Shown one piece after another: positions 25,300 to 34,009 of a stretch of 64,000 nt of DNA. This stretch comes from Bacteroidales bacterium. GTDB taxonomy: Bacteria; Bacteroidota; Bacteroidia; Bacteroidales; VadinHA17. The position numbers and the translations under genes are program-made. The number at the start of each line of letters is the position of its first letter. The first letter of the stretch is position 1. Under the pieces are notes generated by a model, which saw only the letters and a list, made by a program, of their open reading frames with translations, was not told the origin of the DNA and made no database searches. Location: positions 62,001 to 126,000 of the forward strand of contig JARGFQ010000011.1 in the NCBI GenBank assembly GCA_029210565.1. Reading direction: 5' to 3'.

Positions 25300-26115
25300 A
25301 TGAAGGAAAGAGCAATTGCAGAATTTTCCAGGCTGCTGGATATTATGGGCGAACTGAGGGAAAAGTGTCCGTGGGACAGGAAGCAGACAAGCCAGACCCT
25401 GAGGAAACTGACAATAGAGGAGACATATGAACTTGCCGACGCCATCATCAGGGATGACAGTGACGGAATAAAAAAAGAGCTGGGCGACCTGATGCTGCAC
25501 GTGGTCTTCTATGCCAGGCTCGGAGCCGAGAAAGGAGTGTTCGACATGGGTGATGTACTCGAGGGCATTAACGGGAAACTGATATACCGTCATCCACATG
25601 TGTTCGGCGACGTGAGTGTCACAGGCGGAGCCCGTGAGGTTGAGGAGAACTGGGAGCATCTGAAGATGAAGGAACAGAGCGAATACAAACCGGTCCTATC
25701 AGGCGTTCCATCTTCCCTGCCGGCAACCGTCAAGGCCAACCGTATCCAGGAGAAGGTAAGGGGTGTTGGCTTCGACTGGGACTCAAGGGAACAGATATGG
25801 GATAAGGTTACCGAGGAGCTCAACGAGCTTAAGGAAGAGATCATTGCAGGCAGGAGCGTTGATATTGAATCTGAGCTGGGCGACCTCTTCTTCTCACTTA
25901 TAAATGCGGCAAGACTCTACGAGATCGATCCCGAGGCGGCCCTCGAGAAGACCAACAGGAAATTCATCGGCAGGTTCAATTACCTTGAACAGCAGACCCT
26001 GGCGAAGGGACTCTCCCTGCGTGAAATGACCCTTGATGAGATGAATGTAATCTGGGAAGAGGCCAAACAGTTTGACATAAAGAGCCCGGACGTCACACCG
26101 CAAACCGGTAGCTGA
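25300..26115 (+). CDS. mazG: nucleoside triphosphate pyrophosphohydrolase MazG
   Basis: Hydrolyses (d)NTPs to NMPs and pyrophosphate, clearing abnormal nucleotides. 271 residues with two MazG domains. The first carries LTIEETYELADAI and KELGDLMLHVVFYARL; the second carries VTEELNELKEEI and ESELGDLFFSLINAARL. These are the EExxE and ExxD magnesium motifs. Length and layout match E. coli MazG. It follows the SAM-hydrolase-like gene by 5 bp and overlaps the convergent agmatinase-family gene by 23 bp. Confidence 0.95.
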   Translation: MKERAIAEFSRLLDIMGELREKCPWDRKQTSQTLRKLTIEETYELADAIIRDDSDGIKKELGDLMLHVVFYARLGAEKGVFDMGDVLEGINGKLIYRHPHVFGDVSVTGGAREVEENWEHLKMKEQSEYKPVLSGVPSSLPATVKANRIQEKVRGVGFDWDSREQIWDKVTEELNELKEEIIAGRSVDIESELGDLFFSLINAARLYEIDPEAALEKTNRKFIGRFNYLEQQTLAKGLSLREMTLDEMNVIWEEAKQFDIKSPDVTPQTGS

Positions 26116-26941
26116 GCATCTGATAGATGACCTTTGCGGCCATGAAGTCAGGGGCCCTGTTCTCAGCCGAAGGACAGAGTTCAACAACATCAAACCCCAC
26201 CACGTTACGGCTCCTGAAGAGATCCCGCAGGAAGAACATCAGTTCACGGTAGTCAGGCCCTCCCGGTTCAGGGGTTCCTGTTGATGGCATGACCGACTGG
26301 TCGAAGACATCGAGGTCAAGAGTGATATATACATTTTCGGATAAGAGCGACAGTGCCTTGCCGTAGAGCGACTTGTCAGACCACAGATCATGAGCGTAGA
26401 AGATCCTTTCGCTGTCAACAAATGGCAGTTCTTCCGCCGCCATACTGCGGATACCGAGCTGCACCAGCGGAGCATACTCCCTCGCCCTGGCAGCTGCACA
26501 GGCATGATTAAGGGGTGATCCCTCATATTCGGGGCGGAGGTCAGAGTGGGCATCAAGCTGCAGTATCGTCAGCCCATCAAAAGACTCCGATGCCGCCCTG
26601 AAGGCCCCGATACTGACAGTATGGTTGCCGCCTATCACAACGGGAAAACGCTTTTCGTCAAAGACGCCTTTGACGGTGCGGTAAACAGCCTCCGTAAGCA
26701 CTGCCGGGTCACTGCCACACTCAAGAGGCGGAAGGGTGAAGATACCCCGCTTATGTGCCTCCCCTCCTGTCTCTATATCATAAAACTCAAGTGCCGGAGA
26801 GGCCTCAAGAATGGCTGCCGGACCCCTGTCGGCACCGCGGATATAGGTGCTAGTGGCATCATACGGGACAGGCACGATGATGATGTGTGATTCATCGTAG
26901 CTGTATCGTACCTCGTCACCGCCGAAGTTCGACACTGCCAT
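26093..26941 (-). CDS. speB: agmatinase-family ureohydrolase
   Basis: 282 residues of the arginase/agmatinase superfamily, binuclear Mn enzymes that release urea from guanidino compounds. Motifs: GGNHTVSIGAF, LDAHSDLRPEY, DLDVFDQSVMPSTGTPEPGG, and a late GFDVVELCPSAEN. The shape fits agmatinase (polyamine synthesis) better than arginase, but substrate cannot be fixed from sequence alone. The start at 26941 is one base after the TAG of the DUF5606 gene (TAG-A-ATG), giving coupled translation. A longer in-frame reading to 27274 lies entirely inside DUF5606 and is rejected. Confidence 0.88.
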   Translation of the reverse strand: MAVSNFGGDEVRYSYDESHIIIVPVPYDATSTYIRGADRGPAAILEASPALEFYDIETGGEAHKRGIFTLPPLECGSDPAVLTEAVYRTVKGVFDEKRFPVVIGGNHTVSIGAFRAASESFDGLTILQLDAHSDLRPEYEGSPLNHACAAARAREYAPLVQLGIRSMAAEELPFVDSERIFYAHDLWSDKSLYGKALSLLSENVYITLDLDVFDQSVMPSTGTPEPGGPDYRELMFFLRDLFRSRNVVGFDVVELCPSAENRAPDFMAAKVIYQMLSYRFAV

Positions 26942-26942
26942 T

Positions 26943-27548
26943 CTAACTCTCTTTCTCCGGTTCCGGGGTGATGTCGTCTGAAGGTTCCCCTGCGTGAATT
27001 GAGGTTTTCTTATCAGTAGCCCCGCCTTTGCCTTTACCCTTTCCGGTCTCCTCCTTTTCATCACCCTTCTTACGGTCGGCCTTCTTGCCTTCAGGACTCT
27101 TCTCTCCTGTCTCCTGCTCTTCCTCCCCTGCGTCAGTCTCAGCCTCATCGGCCGGAGATTCTTCTTCCCTGACCAGCATGCCGAAACCGTGAAGGATATT
27201 ATACCAGTGCAGAACCTTCTTAATGTCTGATGTGTAAACCCTCTCGCGGGCGTAGTCAGGCAAGACCTCTGCAAAGTACTCCTTCAGTTCAGCGTCAGAC
27301 AGCCTGTGCGAGATAACCTCACCACCGTTCTCCTTGTCCCACAAAATATCCATCACCTTTCCCAGAGGCATATCTTCACCTTTGGTAAAGATTGATATCT
27401 CATCCAGGGCGCTTACCCTGGCATGGGCTCCGGCACTGAAACGGCGTCCGGTCTCAAGGTTCTCAACTATGACTGCATTCTTGCCCTGCGCGATGAACTT
27501 GAAGAGCGTTCCTTCACCGGAAATAGCCAGAATATCTTTCAAATTCAT
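26943..27548 (-). CDS. DUF5606 protein with charged disordered tail
   Basis: 201 residues. The N-terminal 140 or so match the Bacteroidota DUF5606 family (MNLKDILAISGEGTLFKFIA, LWDKENGGEVISHRL, VYTSDIKKVLHWYNIL). The last 60 residues are a Lys/Glu/Gly-rich low-complexity tail (EEEQETGEKSPEGKKADRKK). No signal peptide; probably a cytosolic or nucleic-acid-associated protein, but no function is known. Translationally coupled to the agmatinase-family gene. It is 43 bp downstream of the TerB/DnaJ gene on the same strand. Confidence 0.85.
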   Translation of the reverse strand: MNLKDILAISGEGTLFKFIAQGKNAVIVENLETGRRFSAGAHARVSALDEISIFTKGEDMPLGKVMDILWDKENGGEVISHRLSDAELKEYFAEVLPDYARERVYTSDIKKVLHWYNILHGFGMLVREEESPADEAETDAGEEEQETGEKSPEGKKADRKKGDEKEETGKGKGKGGATDKKTSIHAGEPSDDITPEPEKES

Positions 27549-27591
27549 TTTTACAATAATTAAGGTTAATTAAATGTATGCCAAACGTCTG

Positions 27592-28323
27592 TCAGACGAT
27601 GTTTCGTTCTTTTTTGATCTTATCCCATGCCTCATTGACAGCCTTGAATTTCTCCTCCGCCGTCTTGCGGAAATCTTCCCCCAGGTGGCTCACCTTGTCA
27701 GGATGATATTTCAGTGCCATCTTGCGGTAAGCTTTTTTAAGCTCCTCATCGGTAGCCGAATGGTCAACTTCCAGTATGCGGTAAGCCGCGTCAGTTGACG
27801 GGACGAACATATTGCGTATTGATTCGTAGTCGACTGAGGAGATGCCCAGCATGCCTGCAATAGACCTGATCATCTCTGTCTCCACCTTCTCAAAGCGTCT
27901 GTCGGCTGCTGATATATTGTATAGGATGTGAATGAGCTGCAACCTTGACGAGTAGTCCATGTTATTCCGTATTTGGTTGCAGACGTCGTTCAGCGGTATA
28001 TCCCTTCTCAGCAGGTCCCTCAGCATCTGCAGCGCCTCCTGTGCGGTACCAGGACCAAACTGGGTCAGAAAAAACCGTTTAACATAATCGAGTTCCGACT
28101 TCAGCACCTTACCGTCAGCCTTCATGACAGCGGCTATCAGTACTACCAGGCTGACACCGAAGTCCCCGGGCGTTGTTCTGTAGACTCTCTGCCCGCCGGT
28201 CTCCTCCCTGATCACGGTCGTACTGTCAACAAACGACCCTATAAAGAAGCCCAAAAGTGCGCCTATCGGACCTCCAAAGACAAATCCCAGCCCTCCGCCT
28301 ATCCATTTGGCAAATTTTCCCAT
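27592..28323 (-). CDS. TerB-like / DnaJ-domain co-chaperone, membrane-anchored (DjlA-like)
   Basis: 243 residues. A glycine-rich hydrophobic N-terminus ([21 protein letters not shown], about 7-28) should anchor it in the inner membrane. A TerB-like helical domain follows (about 55-165), then a C-terminal J domain with HPDK at about 204. This is the layout of DjlA, a DnaK co-chaperone. The ATG at 28323 overlaps the coaE stop (TGATG); a GTG one codon earlier is less likely. It is the last gene of the nusB-coaE run. Confidence 0.88.
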   Translation of the reverse strand: MGKFAKWIGGGLGFVFGGPIGALLGFFIGSFVDSTTVIREETGGQRVYRTTPGDFGVSLVVLIAAVMKADGKVLKSELDYVKRFFLTQFGPGTAQEALQMLRDLLRRDIPLNDVCNQIRNNMDYSSRLQLIHILYNISAADRRFEKVETEMIRSIAGMLGISSVDYESIRNMFVPSTDAAYRILEVDHSATDEELKKAYRKMALKYHPDKVSHLGEDFRKTAEEKFKAVNEAWDKIKKERNIV

Positions 28324-28922
28324 CACCTTCTGCTTCCGGCAAAACGAAGCATGTCATCATGTATCTTAAGGATCTCCGGAATGATCATCTCGTTGTCTGA
28401 GTTGTTGATGATGTAGTACGACTGCTCCTCTCTCTCCGCATCTTCCATCTGATTTTTTATCCGCTCTATCACCTGCTCACGGCTCAGGTCATTGCGCCCC
28501 ATTACACGTGCTATCCTCTCCTCAACCGGTACGGAGAGTGTCAGCACCCTGTCGACGTGAGTGTCAGCCCTTGCCTCGAAGAGAATGGCTGACTCCATAA
28601 TCACGTAGGGTGCCTCTGAGCTGTCGGCCCATCCGTCAAAGAGCTTCAGAACTGCCGGATGGATTGCGGCATTGACCTTCTGAAGCATATCCGGAGAGTT
28701 GAAGATGATCCGCGCCAGCTCCTTGCGGTCAAGGCTGCCGGTGACATAAAGATCCCTGCCGGTGATAGCATTTATCTCTTTCCGCAACGACGAGTCGTCC
28801 TCCATTATCTCCCTGGCGACAACGTCGGCTACGAAGACGGGGACTCCCAGAACCCTGAATATCCTGCATACGGTTGTCTTCCCGCTGCCTATGCCTCCCG
28901 TAACACCCAGTCGTTTTGCCAT
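28323..28922 (-). CDS. coaE: dephospho-CoA kinase
   Basis: Final step of coenzyme A synthesis: phosphorylates the 3'-hydroxyl of dephospho-CoA. 199 residues, the usual length, with the P-loop GGIGSGKTT (8-16) and the NMP-kinase-like core (ESAILFEA, then [19 protein letters not shown]). It lies 11 bp after the YbbR gene and overlaps the next start by one base. coaBC, an earlier step of the same pathway, is at 54.2-55.4 kb. Confidence 0.95.
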   Translation of the reverse strand: MAKRLGVTGGIGSGKTTVCRIFRVLGVPVFVADVVAREIMEDDSSLRKEINAITGRDLYVTGSLDRKELARIIFNSPDMLQKVNAAIHPAVLKLFDGWADSSEAPYVIMESAILFEARADTHVDRVLTLSVPVEERIARVMGRNDLSREQVIERIKNQMEDAEREEQSYYIINNSDNEMIIPEILKIHDDMLRFAGSRR

Positions 28923-28933
28923 TCCTCAGGGTT

Positions 28934-29671
28934 CTATATCTCCTTGGTTTGCTTCAGGCTGAAGGAGGAGGATTGCTTGCCTGATACCGTTACCTCCACT
29001 ACAACCCTCTTCTGCTCCGTTGACAGGTAGTCCGGACAGTCAAGACGTATCTTCGACCTGAAGTTCTCGTCAATCCGCCTGAATGACCTGTGCCTGGTGG
29101 TGATGCCCGGAAGAGTGTCAAGAATATGTTCGGGACCTGTCACGCTGATGCTGTCGGGATCGGGGACTATAATCACCTTCTTTCCCTCGGGAAGATCGAT
29201 ACTCAGATCAGGAATCACGGCCATGCGCCGCGTGACCAGTCTGTCATAGCCGAAAAAGAGCGTGTCAGGGTAGATCGAAATTATATCGAAGTCAGCATGA
29301 AGCTGCTTTGAGAAGTTATTGATAAGCCCGGAGGTTAAAAGGTAGTAGTGCGGAGTAGCTCCGGGCAGACGCCTGGGCGTCTGCTTTGTAAAATCAATGA
29401 CCACCGGAGCCCTGCTGCCTGACAGTTTGACCTTCAGTATAGAGTAACCCGGTCCCCGCAGATCCATCTCCAGCTTGTCGGGGAGATCACCCGTGACAAT
29501 GCGGTCTTTGGGCGGATTGATATAGCGCACCGGGTAGTTGATGGTCCCCTGAAGCTCCTTGCTGAGCTCATTGAGATACCAGAATATGAACGACAGCAGC
29601 AGGAAGAAGGCAAAGACCGGCAACTCCTTGTTGAGGAACTGCTTCGACCGCTTTTTGTCGTTTATTATCAT
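28934..29671 (-). CDS. YbbR-like domain protein
   Basis: 245 residues: a short cytoplasmic N-terminus rich in Lys/Arg, one membrane segment (LPVFAFFLLLSFIFWYLNEL, about 18-37), then periplasmic YbbR-like beta domains (YPVRYINPPKDRIVTGDLP, LDLRGPGYSIL, SVTGPEHILDTL). In Firmicutes the homologue CdaR regulates the c-di-AMP cyclase; in Bacteroidota it sits between yajC and coaE, as here, and its partner is not established. The start is 21 bp from yajC. Confidence 0.88.
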   Translation of the reverse strand: MIINDKKRSKQFLNKELPVFAFFLLLSFIFWYLNELSKELQGTINYPVRYINPPKDRIVTGDLPDKLEMDLRGPGYSILKVKLSGSRAPVVIDFTKQTPRRLPGATPHYYLLTSGLINNFSKQLHADFDIISIYPDTLFFGYDRLVTRRMAVIPDLSIDLPEGKKVIIVPDPDSISVTGPEHILDTLPGITTRHRSFRRIDENFRSKIRLDCPDYLSTEQKRVVVEVTVSGKQSSSFSLKQTKEI

Positions 29672-29692
29672 GGTCCCGTTTCGGTTTTGAGT

Positions 29693-30022
29693 TTACTGCC
29701 TTGCCTGTATGTCTGAAGGATCCTTCAGAATAGCGCTCTTGTCAACCCTGATCTTTACATCATTGGCTATCTCAACAGTAACAACATTGTCGGTTACATC
29801 AACAACCTTTCCGTAAATACCGCCGGTGGTGATCACTTTGTCGCCCTTGGCAATCGCGTTACGGTAGTTGGTAAGCTCCTTCTGCTTCTTCATCTGCGGC
29901 CTGATCATGAAAAAGTAAAAGACCACAAATACCAGCAACAGCGGAAGAAGGCCTGTGAGCATGTTCGGACTTCCCTGTCCTGCCGGCGCGGCCTGTAAAT
30001 AAATCATTGCAAGTGTTGTCAT
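29693..30022 (-). CDS. yajC: preprotein translocase subunit YajC
   Basis: 109 residues with one membrane helix (LLPLLLVFVVFYFFMIRPQ) followed by the conserved RPQMKKQKE and GDKVITTGGIYGKV. YajC associates with SecDF in the Sec translocon. The N-terminus is rich in Ala, Gly and Pro. The order DUF1573-yajC-ybbR-coaE is conserved in Bacteroidota. An AT-rich 119-bp gap precedes it without a clear promoter box. Confidence 0.94.
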   Translation of the reverse strand: MTTLAMIYLQAAPAGQGSPNMLTGLLPLLLVFVVFYFFMIRPQMKKQKELTNYRNAIAKGDKVITTGGIYGKVVDVTDNVVTVEIANDVKIRVDKSAILKDPSDIQARQ

Positions 30023-30141
30023 TTTTGGTATTGTTTATTATTGTTAATATGTATTTAATCGTTTTTTCTATCAGCTGATTGTCAGTTAACGGTTGCACTT
30101 CGCTTTTGTATCCCTGACTCCAAATCCGTAATTCTTAATTC

Positions 30142-30576
30142 TTATTTATTCTCCACCTCCGCAATGATACGCAAAATAACTAAATTATTCTCTGCATTCG
30201 ATTGAATCACAATAGTTTTTGTCTGAAGACCCTCTCTGCCGGATGTGTCGAATATAACCTCAACGGTTCCCGTGCCTTCAGGAGGCACCGGTTTCCTGTC
30301 GTATTTCGGAACAGTACAGCCGCAGCTTGCTGTGGCAGAAGTTATAACCAGATCAGCATCGCCAGTGTTTCTGAAAGTAAAGATGCATCCCACCTTTTCA
30401 CCGGAACCGACCTTCCCGAAGTTGTGTTCCGGCGATTGAAACGTCATGACCGCCGTTCCGGTAGTGTCAGAAGGCATGTAACGCTCCGCACCCGATGAAT
30501 TCCCTCCGCATGAAGAGGTCATAACCGCCATAACTGCCAGCGCTGCTGTTAAAACATAAATTGAATTCTTCATCAT
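30142..30576 (-). CDS. DUF1573 lipoprotein
   Basis: 144 residues with a lipoprotein signal peptide (lipobox MTSSC, Cys23). One Ig-like DUF1573 domain shows HNFGKVGSGEKV, FTFRNTGDADLVI, the hallmark ATASCGCTVPKY, and TIVIQSNAENN. Function is unknown; the family is common near outer-membrane biogenesis genes in Bacteroidota. A second in-frame ATG at 30573 is equally possible. Lies between nusB (49 bp) and yajC. Confidence 0.87.
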   Translation of the reverse strand: MMKNSIYVLTAALAVMAVMTSSCGGNSSGAERYMPSDTTGTAVMTFQSPEHNFGKVGSGEKVGCIFTFRNTGDADLVITSATASCGCTVPKYDRKPVPPEGTGTVEVIFDTSGREGLQTKTIVIQSNAENNLVILRIIAEVENK

Positions 30577-30625
30577 CTGTTCCGTTTCTCACTATTATCG
30601 TCCGGGTTATCAGGAGGGTCCGCCG

Positions 30626-31648
30626 TCATGCTTCTCCTATCAACCCTCTGCCCTCCTTCACAAAGCTTCCGTCAGCTCTCATCTCTCTGACGATCTTGTC
30701 AAGGATGCCGTTCACAAAAGTACTGCTTTTGGCCGTGCAGTAATCCTTGGCTATCTCGATATACTCGTTGAGCGTAACCTTCACGGGTACCTCGGGAAAC
30801 TCCACCAGCTCCGTAATGGCAAGATGCATCACAAGCTGGTCCATCAGGGCAATCCTCTCCACCTCCCAGTTGGTAGTGTGAGAATCGATCAGCGCACTGT
30901 TTTTCTCGCTGTTCAGGATAGCCTTCCGGAGAAGTACCTTCACGAACTTTTCATCATCCTCACCGGTAAAGAGGGCAGGCATGGCTATTGAACTGCCATC
31001 GTCACTCTCCCTGAATTTTCCGAGTGAATTCCGTATCATCGATGCCACAAAGAAAAGATCATCATTCCAGTAAACCGACTGCTCCTCGAGGCTGGCATCA
31101 AGCTCCCCGGATGCAGGAAGCAGCTTTGTCACAAGCTCTTTTATAAAACTGCGGTCAGCCTTGTAGCTGTCGTCCGGAGATGACATGTATGCCTTGTAGC
31201 TCTCCCACTGTGTCATCTCGTTGTAAATCATTTTGACTATACCCGGATGCTCTGACCACGACAGGCCCTGTGTTCCAAGCCAGCGGCTCAACGACCTGAA
31301 TCCTGTGATCCTGTCCTTCCTTGTCCATGATGCAGGAGTCGCTTCTGCATAGCGATGCAGCTGCTCATTCTTCCTGAGCTGATTGATGACCCTGTTCTCA
31401 GCAAAGCGTGTGTTCGGATTGATATCCTCGGGCGACGGAATATTCTTTGCCCTGGAGAGGACCACTTTCCCCCTGGCCATGTCGGCGAGAGCAATCAAAA
31501 GCAGCAGGAGATAATGATAAAGATCGTAGCTCTTCCTGATGCTCAACATCAGCTCCTGTTCAGCCTCCTCCAGGTCAGAAATCTCCTTCCTGTTGCAGGC
31601 GTAGAGAACTGAAAGCGCCTTGATCCTTAGTTGTCTTCTGCTTATCAT
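30626..31648 (-). CDS. nusB: transcription antitermination factor NusB, long Bacteroidota form
   Basis: 340 residues, about twice E. coli NusB. The C-terminal 130 residues carry the NusB RNA-binding fold (NWEVERIALMDQLVMHLAITEL, VTLNEYIEIAKDYCTAKSS, FVNGILDKIV). The N-terminal half begins ISRRQLRIKALSVLYA, NusB-like, and then has a lineage-specific helical insert. NusB works with NusE (S10) on boxA RNA in rRNA antitermination. It is the first gene of the conserved nusB-yajC-coaE run. Confidence 0.93.
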   Translation of the reverse strand: MISRRQLRIKALSVLYACNRKEISDLEEAEQELMLSIRKSYDLYHYLLLLLIALADMARGKVVLSRAKNIPSPEDINPNTRFAENRVINQLRKNEQLHRYAEATPASWTRKDRITGFRSLSRWLGTQGLSWSEHPGIVKMIYNEMTQWESYKAYMSSPDDSYKADRSFIKELVTKLLPASGELDASLEEQSVYWNDDLFFVASMIRNSLGKFRESDDGSSIAMPALFTGEDDEKFVKVLLRKAILNSEKNSALIDSHTTNWEVERIALMDQLVMHLAITELVEFPEVPVKVTLNEYIEIAKDYCTAKSSTFVNGILDKIVREMRADGSFVKEGRGLIGEA

Positions 31649-31672
31649 TTAAAGAACATATTTTTCAGGCAG

Positions 31673-31680
31673 CAAAGTTA
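31673..31680 (-). promoter_or_regulatory. candidate -7 box of the nusB operon
   Basis: TAACTTTG on the minus strand, an exact TAnnTTTG match, 24 bp before the nusB ATG. No -33 element at the usual spacing. Confidence 0.48.
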
Positions 31681-31741
31681 AAAAAATAGCAACTTAATCT
31701 CACTGCCTGATTAAAAATCTCTTACAATTTGGAGGCTAGAT

Positions 31742-31771
31742 TTTGAGTTGATGAAATAATTGTTACATTTG
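31742..31771 (+). promoter_or_regulatory. candidate -33/-7 promoter of the DUF3276 gene
   Basis: TTTG at 31742-31745 and TACATTTG at 31764-31771, 18 bp apart; both elements of the Bacteroidota vegetative promoter are present. The start codon is 40 bp downstream. It is the best-formed promoter in the window. Confidence 0.62.
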
Positions 31772-31811
31772 GCCATACTAACCGGTTGAAACCCTAAAAC
31801 ATTCACTACTG

Positions 31812-32198
31812 ATGGAAGACGAGAAAGGCAGAACGGACGATCAGATTGAGAGAAGTGACAAGGAGGAGGTATTTACTAAAGTTGTGCGCGCAGGGAAAAG
31901 GACATATTTCTTTGATGTCAAATCAACAAGACATGAGGATCTCTACCTCACAATCACAGAGAGCAAGAAGCGCATGGGCAAGGATGGCAAGATGTTCTAT
32001 GAAAAACATAAGATCTTTCTTTATAAGGAGGATTTCGAAAAGTTCACCGAGGGTTTGCGTGAAGCGGTCACCTTTGCAGGCAATGGAGAGGTTACTCATG
32101 CCCCGCTTGACGCCGTGACCTCCGATGAAGAAAATGCTAGCGCCGTTCAAACCAGTGAGTTCTCAGATGTCGATTTTGATGAACTTGGCACCAGGTAG
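31812..32198 (+). CDS. DUF3276 (PUR-alpha-like) DNA/RNA-binding protein
   Basis: 128 residues. The core (KVVRAGKRTYFFDVKSTRHE, YLTITESKKR, HKIFLYKEDFEKF) matches the Bacteroidota/Spirochaete DUF3276 family, whose structures resemble the eukaryotic PUR single-stranded nucleic-acid-binding repeat. Acidic N- and C-terminal tails flank it. The physiological target is unknown. It has its own strong promoter and is divergent from nusB. Confidence 0.88.
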   Translation: MEDEKGRTDDQIERSDKEEVFTKVVRAGKRTYFFDVKSTRHEDLYLTITESKKRMGKDGKMFYEKHKIFLYKEDFEKFTEGLREAVTFAGNGEVTHAPLDAVTSDEENASAVQTSEFSDVDFDELGTR

Positions 32199-32241
32199 AG
32201 AAGACCCCCTGACTACTGTTGAACCTCAGTACGACGGTTAG

Positions 32242-32718
32242 ATGGATTACATTCTTTTAGCACTGGCCATCATTCTTATGATCACGGGTATTGCCGGATG
32301 CCTTCTGCCGGTACTTCCCGGGCCGCCATTGAGCTACCTGGGGATTGTGCTCCTTCACCTTACCCGTTTCGCTGACATAAGCAAAAACCTGTTTATCATA
32401 CTGGGAGTGGTTGCCGTCGTGGTTACGGTAATCGATTACGTCGTTCCCATCTGGGGAACCCGTCAGTTCGGAGGATCCAAATACGGAATGAGAGGTGCGA
32501 CTGTAGGACTAATAATAGGACTCTTCCTCGGTCCGCCCGGAATTATTATCGGTCCCTTTATAGGAGCCGTAGTAGGTGAGCTCATATTCAAGGATGATTT
32601 TAAATATGCCATCAAGGCTGGCTTTGGCAGCCTCCTCGGATTCCTCACAGGTGTGGGTCTCAAGCTGGCCGCCTCACTCCTGATAACCTTCTACTTCGTC
32701 AAGGCACTGATAGTGTAG
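32242..32718 (+). CDS. DUF456 membrane protein
   Basis: 158 residues, almost wholly hydrophobic with about four membrane segments and glycine-rich stretches (ITGIAGCLLPVLPGPPLSYL, GLFLGPPGIIIGPFIGAVVG). The GxxGxxLPxLPGxP N-terminus is the DUF456 hallmark. Function unknown. Its TAG stop is immediately followed by an ATTTGCGATTT heptamer pair that ends the composite repeat lying between it and argF. Confidence 0.88.
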   Translation: MDYILLALAIILMITGIAGCLLPVLPGPPLSYLGIVLLHLTRFADISKNLFIILGVVAVVVTVIDYVVPIWGTRQFGGSKYGMRGATVGLIIGLFLGPPGIIIGPFIGAVVGELIFKDDFKYAIKAGFGSLLGFLTGVGLKLAASLLITFYFVKALIV

Positions 32719-32941
32719 ATTTGCGATTTCGTTTTCGAAAAGTCTACTGCCTTTTGCCCACTGCATTTAGTCACCGTCGCCCTCTTCGACATCCACAGTT
32801 TTAACGGAGGATGTGGCGAAGGTGGCCGACTGCCGACTGGCGACTGCCGACTGGCGACTGCCGACTGCTGACTGGCGACTGCTGACTGCCGACTGCCGAC
32901 TGGCGACTGCCGACTGCCGACTGCCGACTGCCAACTGGCTA
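32719..32941 (-). repeat. composite heptamer/hairpin repeat filling the DUF456-argF gap
   Basis: Read in argF sense: the argF TAG, 16 heptamers (32828-32939, units such as GGCAGTC, GCCAGTC, AGCAGTC), a hairpin (32770-32826: GCCACC, TTCG, ACATCC pairing with GGATGT, CGAA, GGTGAC), degenerate CAGT heptamers, and AAATCGCAAAT ending at the stop of DUF456. It is the most complete copy of the module. No open reading frame here is credible. Confidence 0.8.
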
Positions 32942-33940
32942 TACACCCAGCGTTGCAACCATCACTGCCTTGATGGTGTGCATCCGGTTCTCGGCCTCGT
33001 CAAACACAATCGAATGGTGTGATTCAAATACCTCTTCCGTCACCTCCATGCCATCGAGACCATATTTTTTAAAGATCTCCTCACCCATCTTCGTCTCCCT
33101 GTTGTGGAAAGCAGGCAGGCAGTGGAGAAAATTGACCTTCGGGTTACCCGTCAGGATAATCACCTCCCCGTTTACCTGGTAAGGCTTCAGTAATTTGATC
33201 CTCTCCTCCCATACTGCCTCGGGCTCACCCATGGAGACCCAAACATCGGTATAGAGGAAGTCAACATCCCTGACAGCATCGGCCACGGTCTCGGTAAGTG
33301 TGATCTTTGCTCCTGTCTCCCGTGCTATCTCACGACACTGCCGTACCAGCTCAGATGAAGGCTGGCATGCTGCGGGAGCCGCAGCCCGGAAGTCCATACC
33401 CATCTTGGCCGCACCCACCATCAGCGAGTTACCCATGTTGTTGCGGGCATCGCCAAGGTAGCAGAAGCTGATCTTGTTCAGGGGCTTGTCACAGTGCTCC
33501 ATCATGGTCATGAAGTCAGCGAGGATCTGTGTCGGATGAAACTCGTTTGTCAGCCCGTTCCAGACCGGAACTCCGGCATAAGCTGCCAGCTCTTCAACTA
33601 TCTGCTGACCGTAACCCCGGTACTCGATGCCGTCATACATCCTGCCCAGCACGCGGGCAGTATCCTTCATCGACTCCTTGTGCCCTATCTGTGAGCCTGA
33701 CGGACCCAGATAGGTCACGTGGGCTCCCTGATCAAACGCTGCCACCTCAAAGGCACAACGGGTGCGGGTGGATGTCTTCTCGAATATCAGCGCGATATTC
33801 TTGCCGGTGAGCCTCTGCCTCTCTGTTCCGGTATATTTTGCCTTCTTGAGATCAAAGGAGAGGTCAAGGAGAAATTTTATCTCCTCCGGTGTAAAGTCGA
33901 GCAGCTTGAGGAAGCCGCGGTTTCTTAAATTGTAAGCCAT
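32939..33940 (-). CDS. argF: ornithine carbamoyltransferase
   Basis: Interconverts ornithine + carbamoyl phosphate and citrulline + phosphate in the cytosol. 333 residues with the carbamoyl-phosphate motif STRTR (57-61), the [15 protein letters not shown] segment, the ornithine-site HCLPAF (Cys about 274) and a C-terminal [18 protein letters not shown]. Placed directly after carbamate kinase it may be the catabolic enzyme (arcB) making ATP from citrulline; arginine deiminase is not in the window, so direction is inferred. The TAG stop is part of the heptamer array. Confidence 0.94.
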   Translation of the reverse strand: MAYNLRNRGFLKLLDFTPEEIKFLLDLSFDLKKAKYTGTERQRLTGKNIALIFEKTSTRTRCAFEVAAFDQGAHVTYLGPSGSQIGHKESMKDTARVLGRMYDGIEYRGYGQQIVEELAAYAGVPVWNGLTNEFHPTQILADFMTMMEHCDKPLNKISFCYLGDARNNMGNSLMVGAAKMGMDFRAAAPAACQPSSELVRQCREIARETGAKITLTETVADAVRDVDFLYTDVWVSMGEPEAVWEERIKLLKPYQVNGEVIILTGNPKVNFLHCLPAFHNRETKMGEEIFKKYGLDGMEVTEEVFESHHSIVFDEAENRMHTIKAVMVATLGV

Positions 33941-33950
33941 ATCCCTGTTA

Positions 33951-34009
33951 TTTGCGATTTGCGATTTTGGTTGCCGACTGAAGACTGCTGACTGCCGACT
34001 GGGAACTGC
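33951..34009 (-). repeat. short heptamer repeat between arcC and argF
   Basis: In arcC sense: the TAG, then GCAGTTC, CCAGTCG, GCAGTCA, GCAGTCT, TCAGTCG, then AAAATCGCAAATCGCAAAT up to 10 bp before the argF ATG. It has both heptamer classes in the same order as the large copies but no hairpin. Confidence 0.75.

Noticed and set aside
26942..27274. N-terminal extension of the agmatinase-family protein (393-residue reading)
   Set aside because: The extra part is Arg/Lys-rich, lies wholly inside DUF5606 in another frame, and the family starts at the ATG at 26941.
32770..32826. Hairpin of the composite repeat as an ordinary intrinsic terminator
   Set aside because: The stem is long and imperfect and no T-run follows on either strand, unlike the true terminators at 39166 and 50625. 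A termination role is possible but not shown.
32767..32958. Reading frame giving repeated GSRQSAV peptides
   Set aside because: It is only the heptamer array read in frame. A 7-bp unit gives the same open pattern in several frames, and there is no start signal or homology.
32813..33022. Plus-strand frame rich in ATADWRL repeats
   Set aside because: The other strand of the same heptamer array running into antisense argF; no coding evidence.
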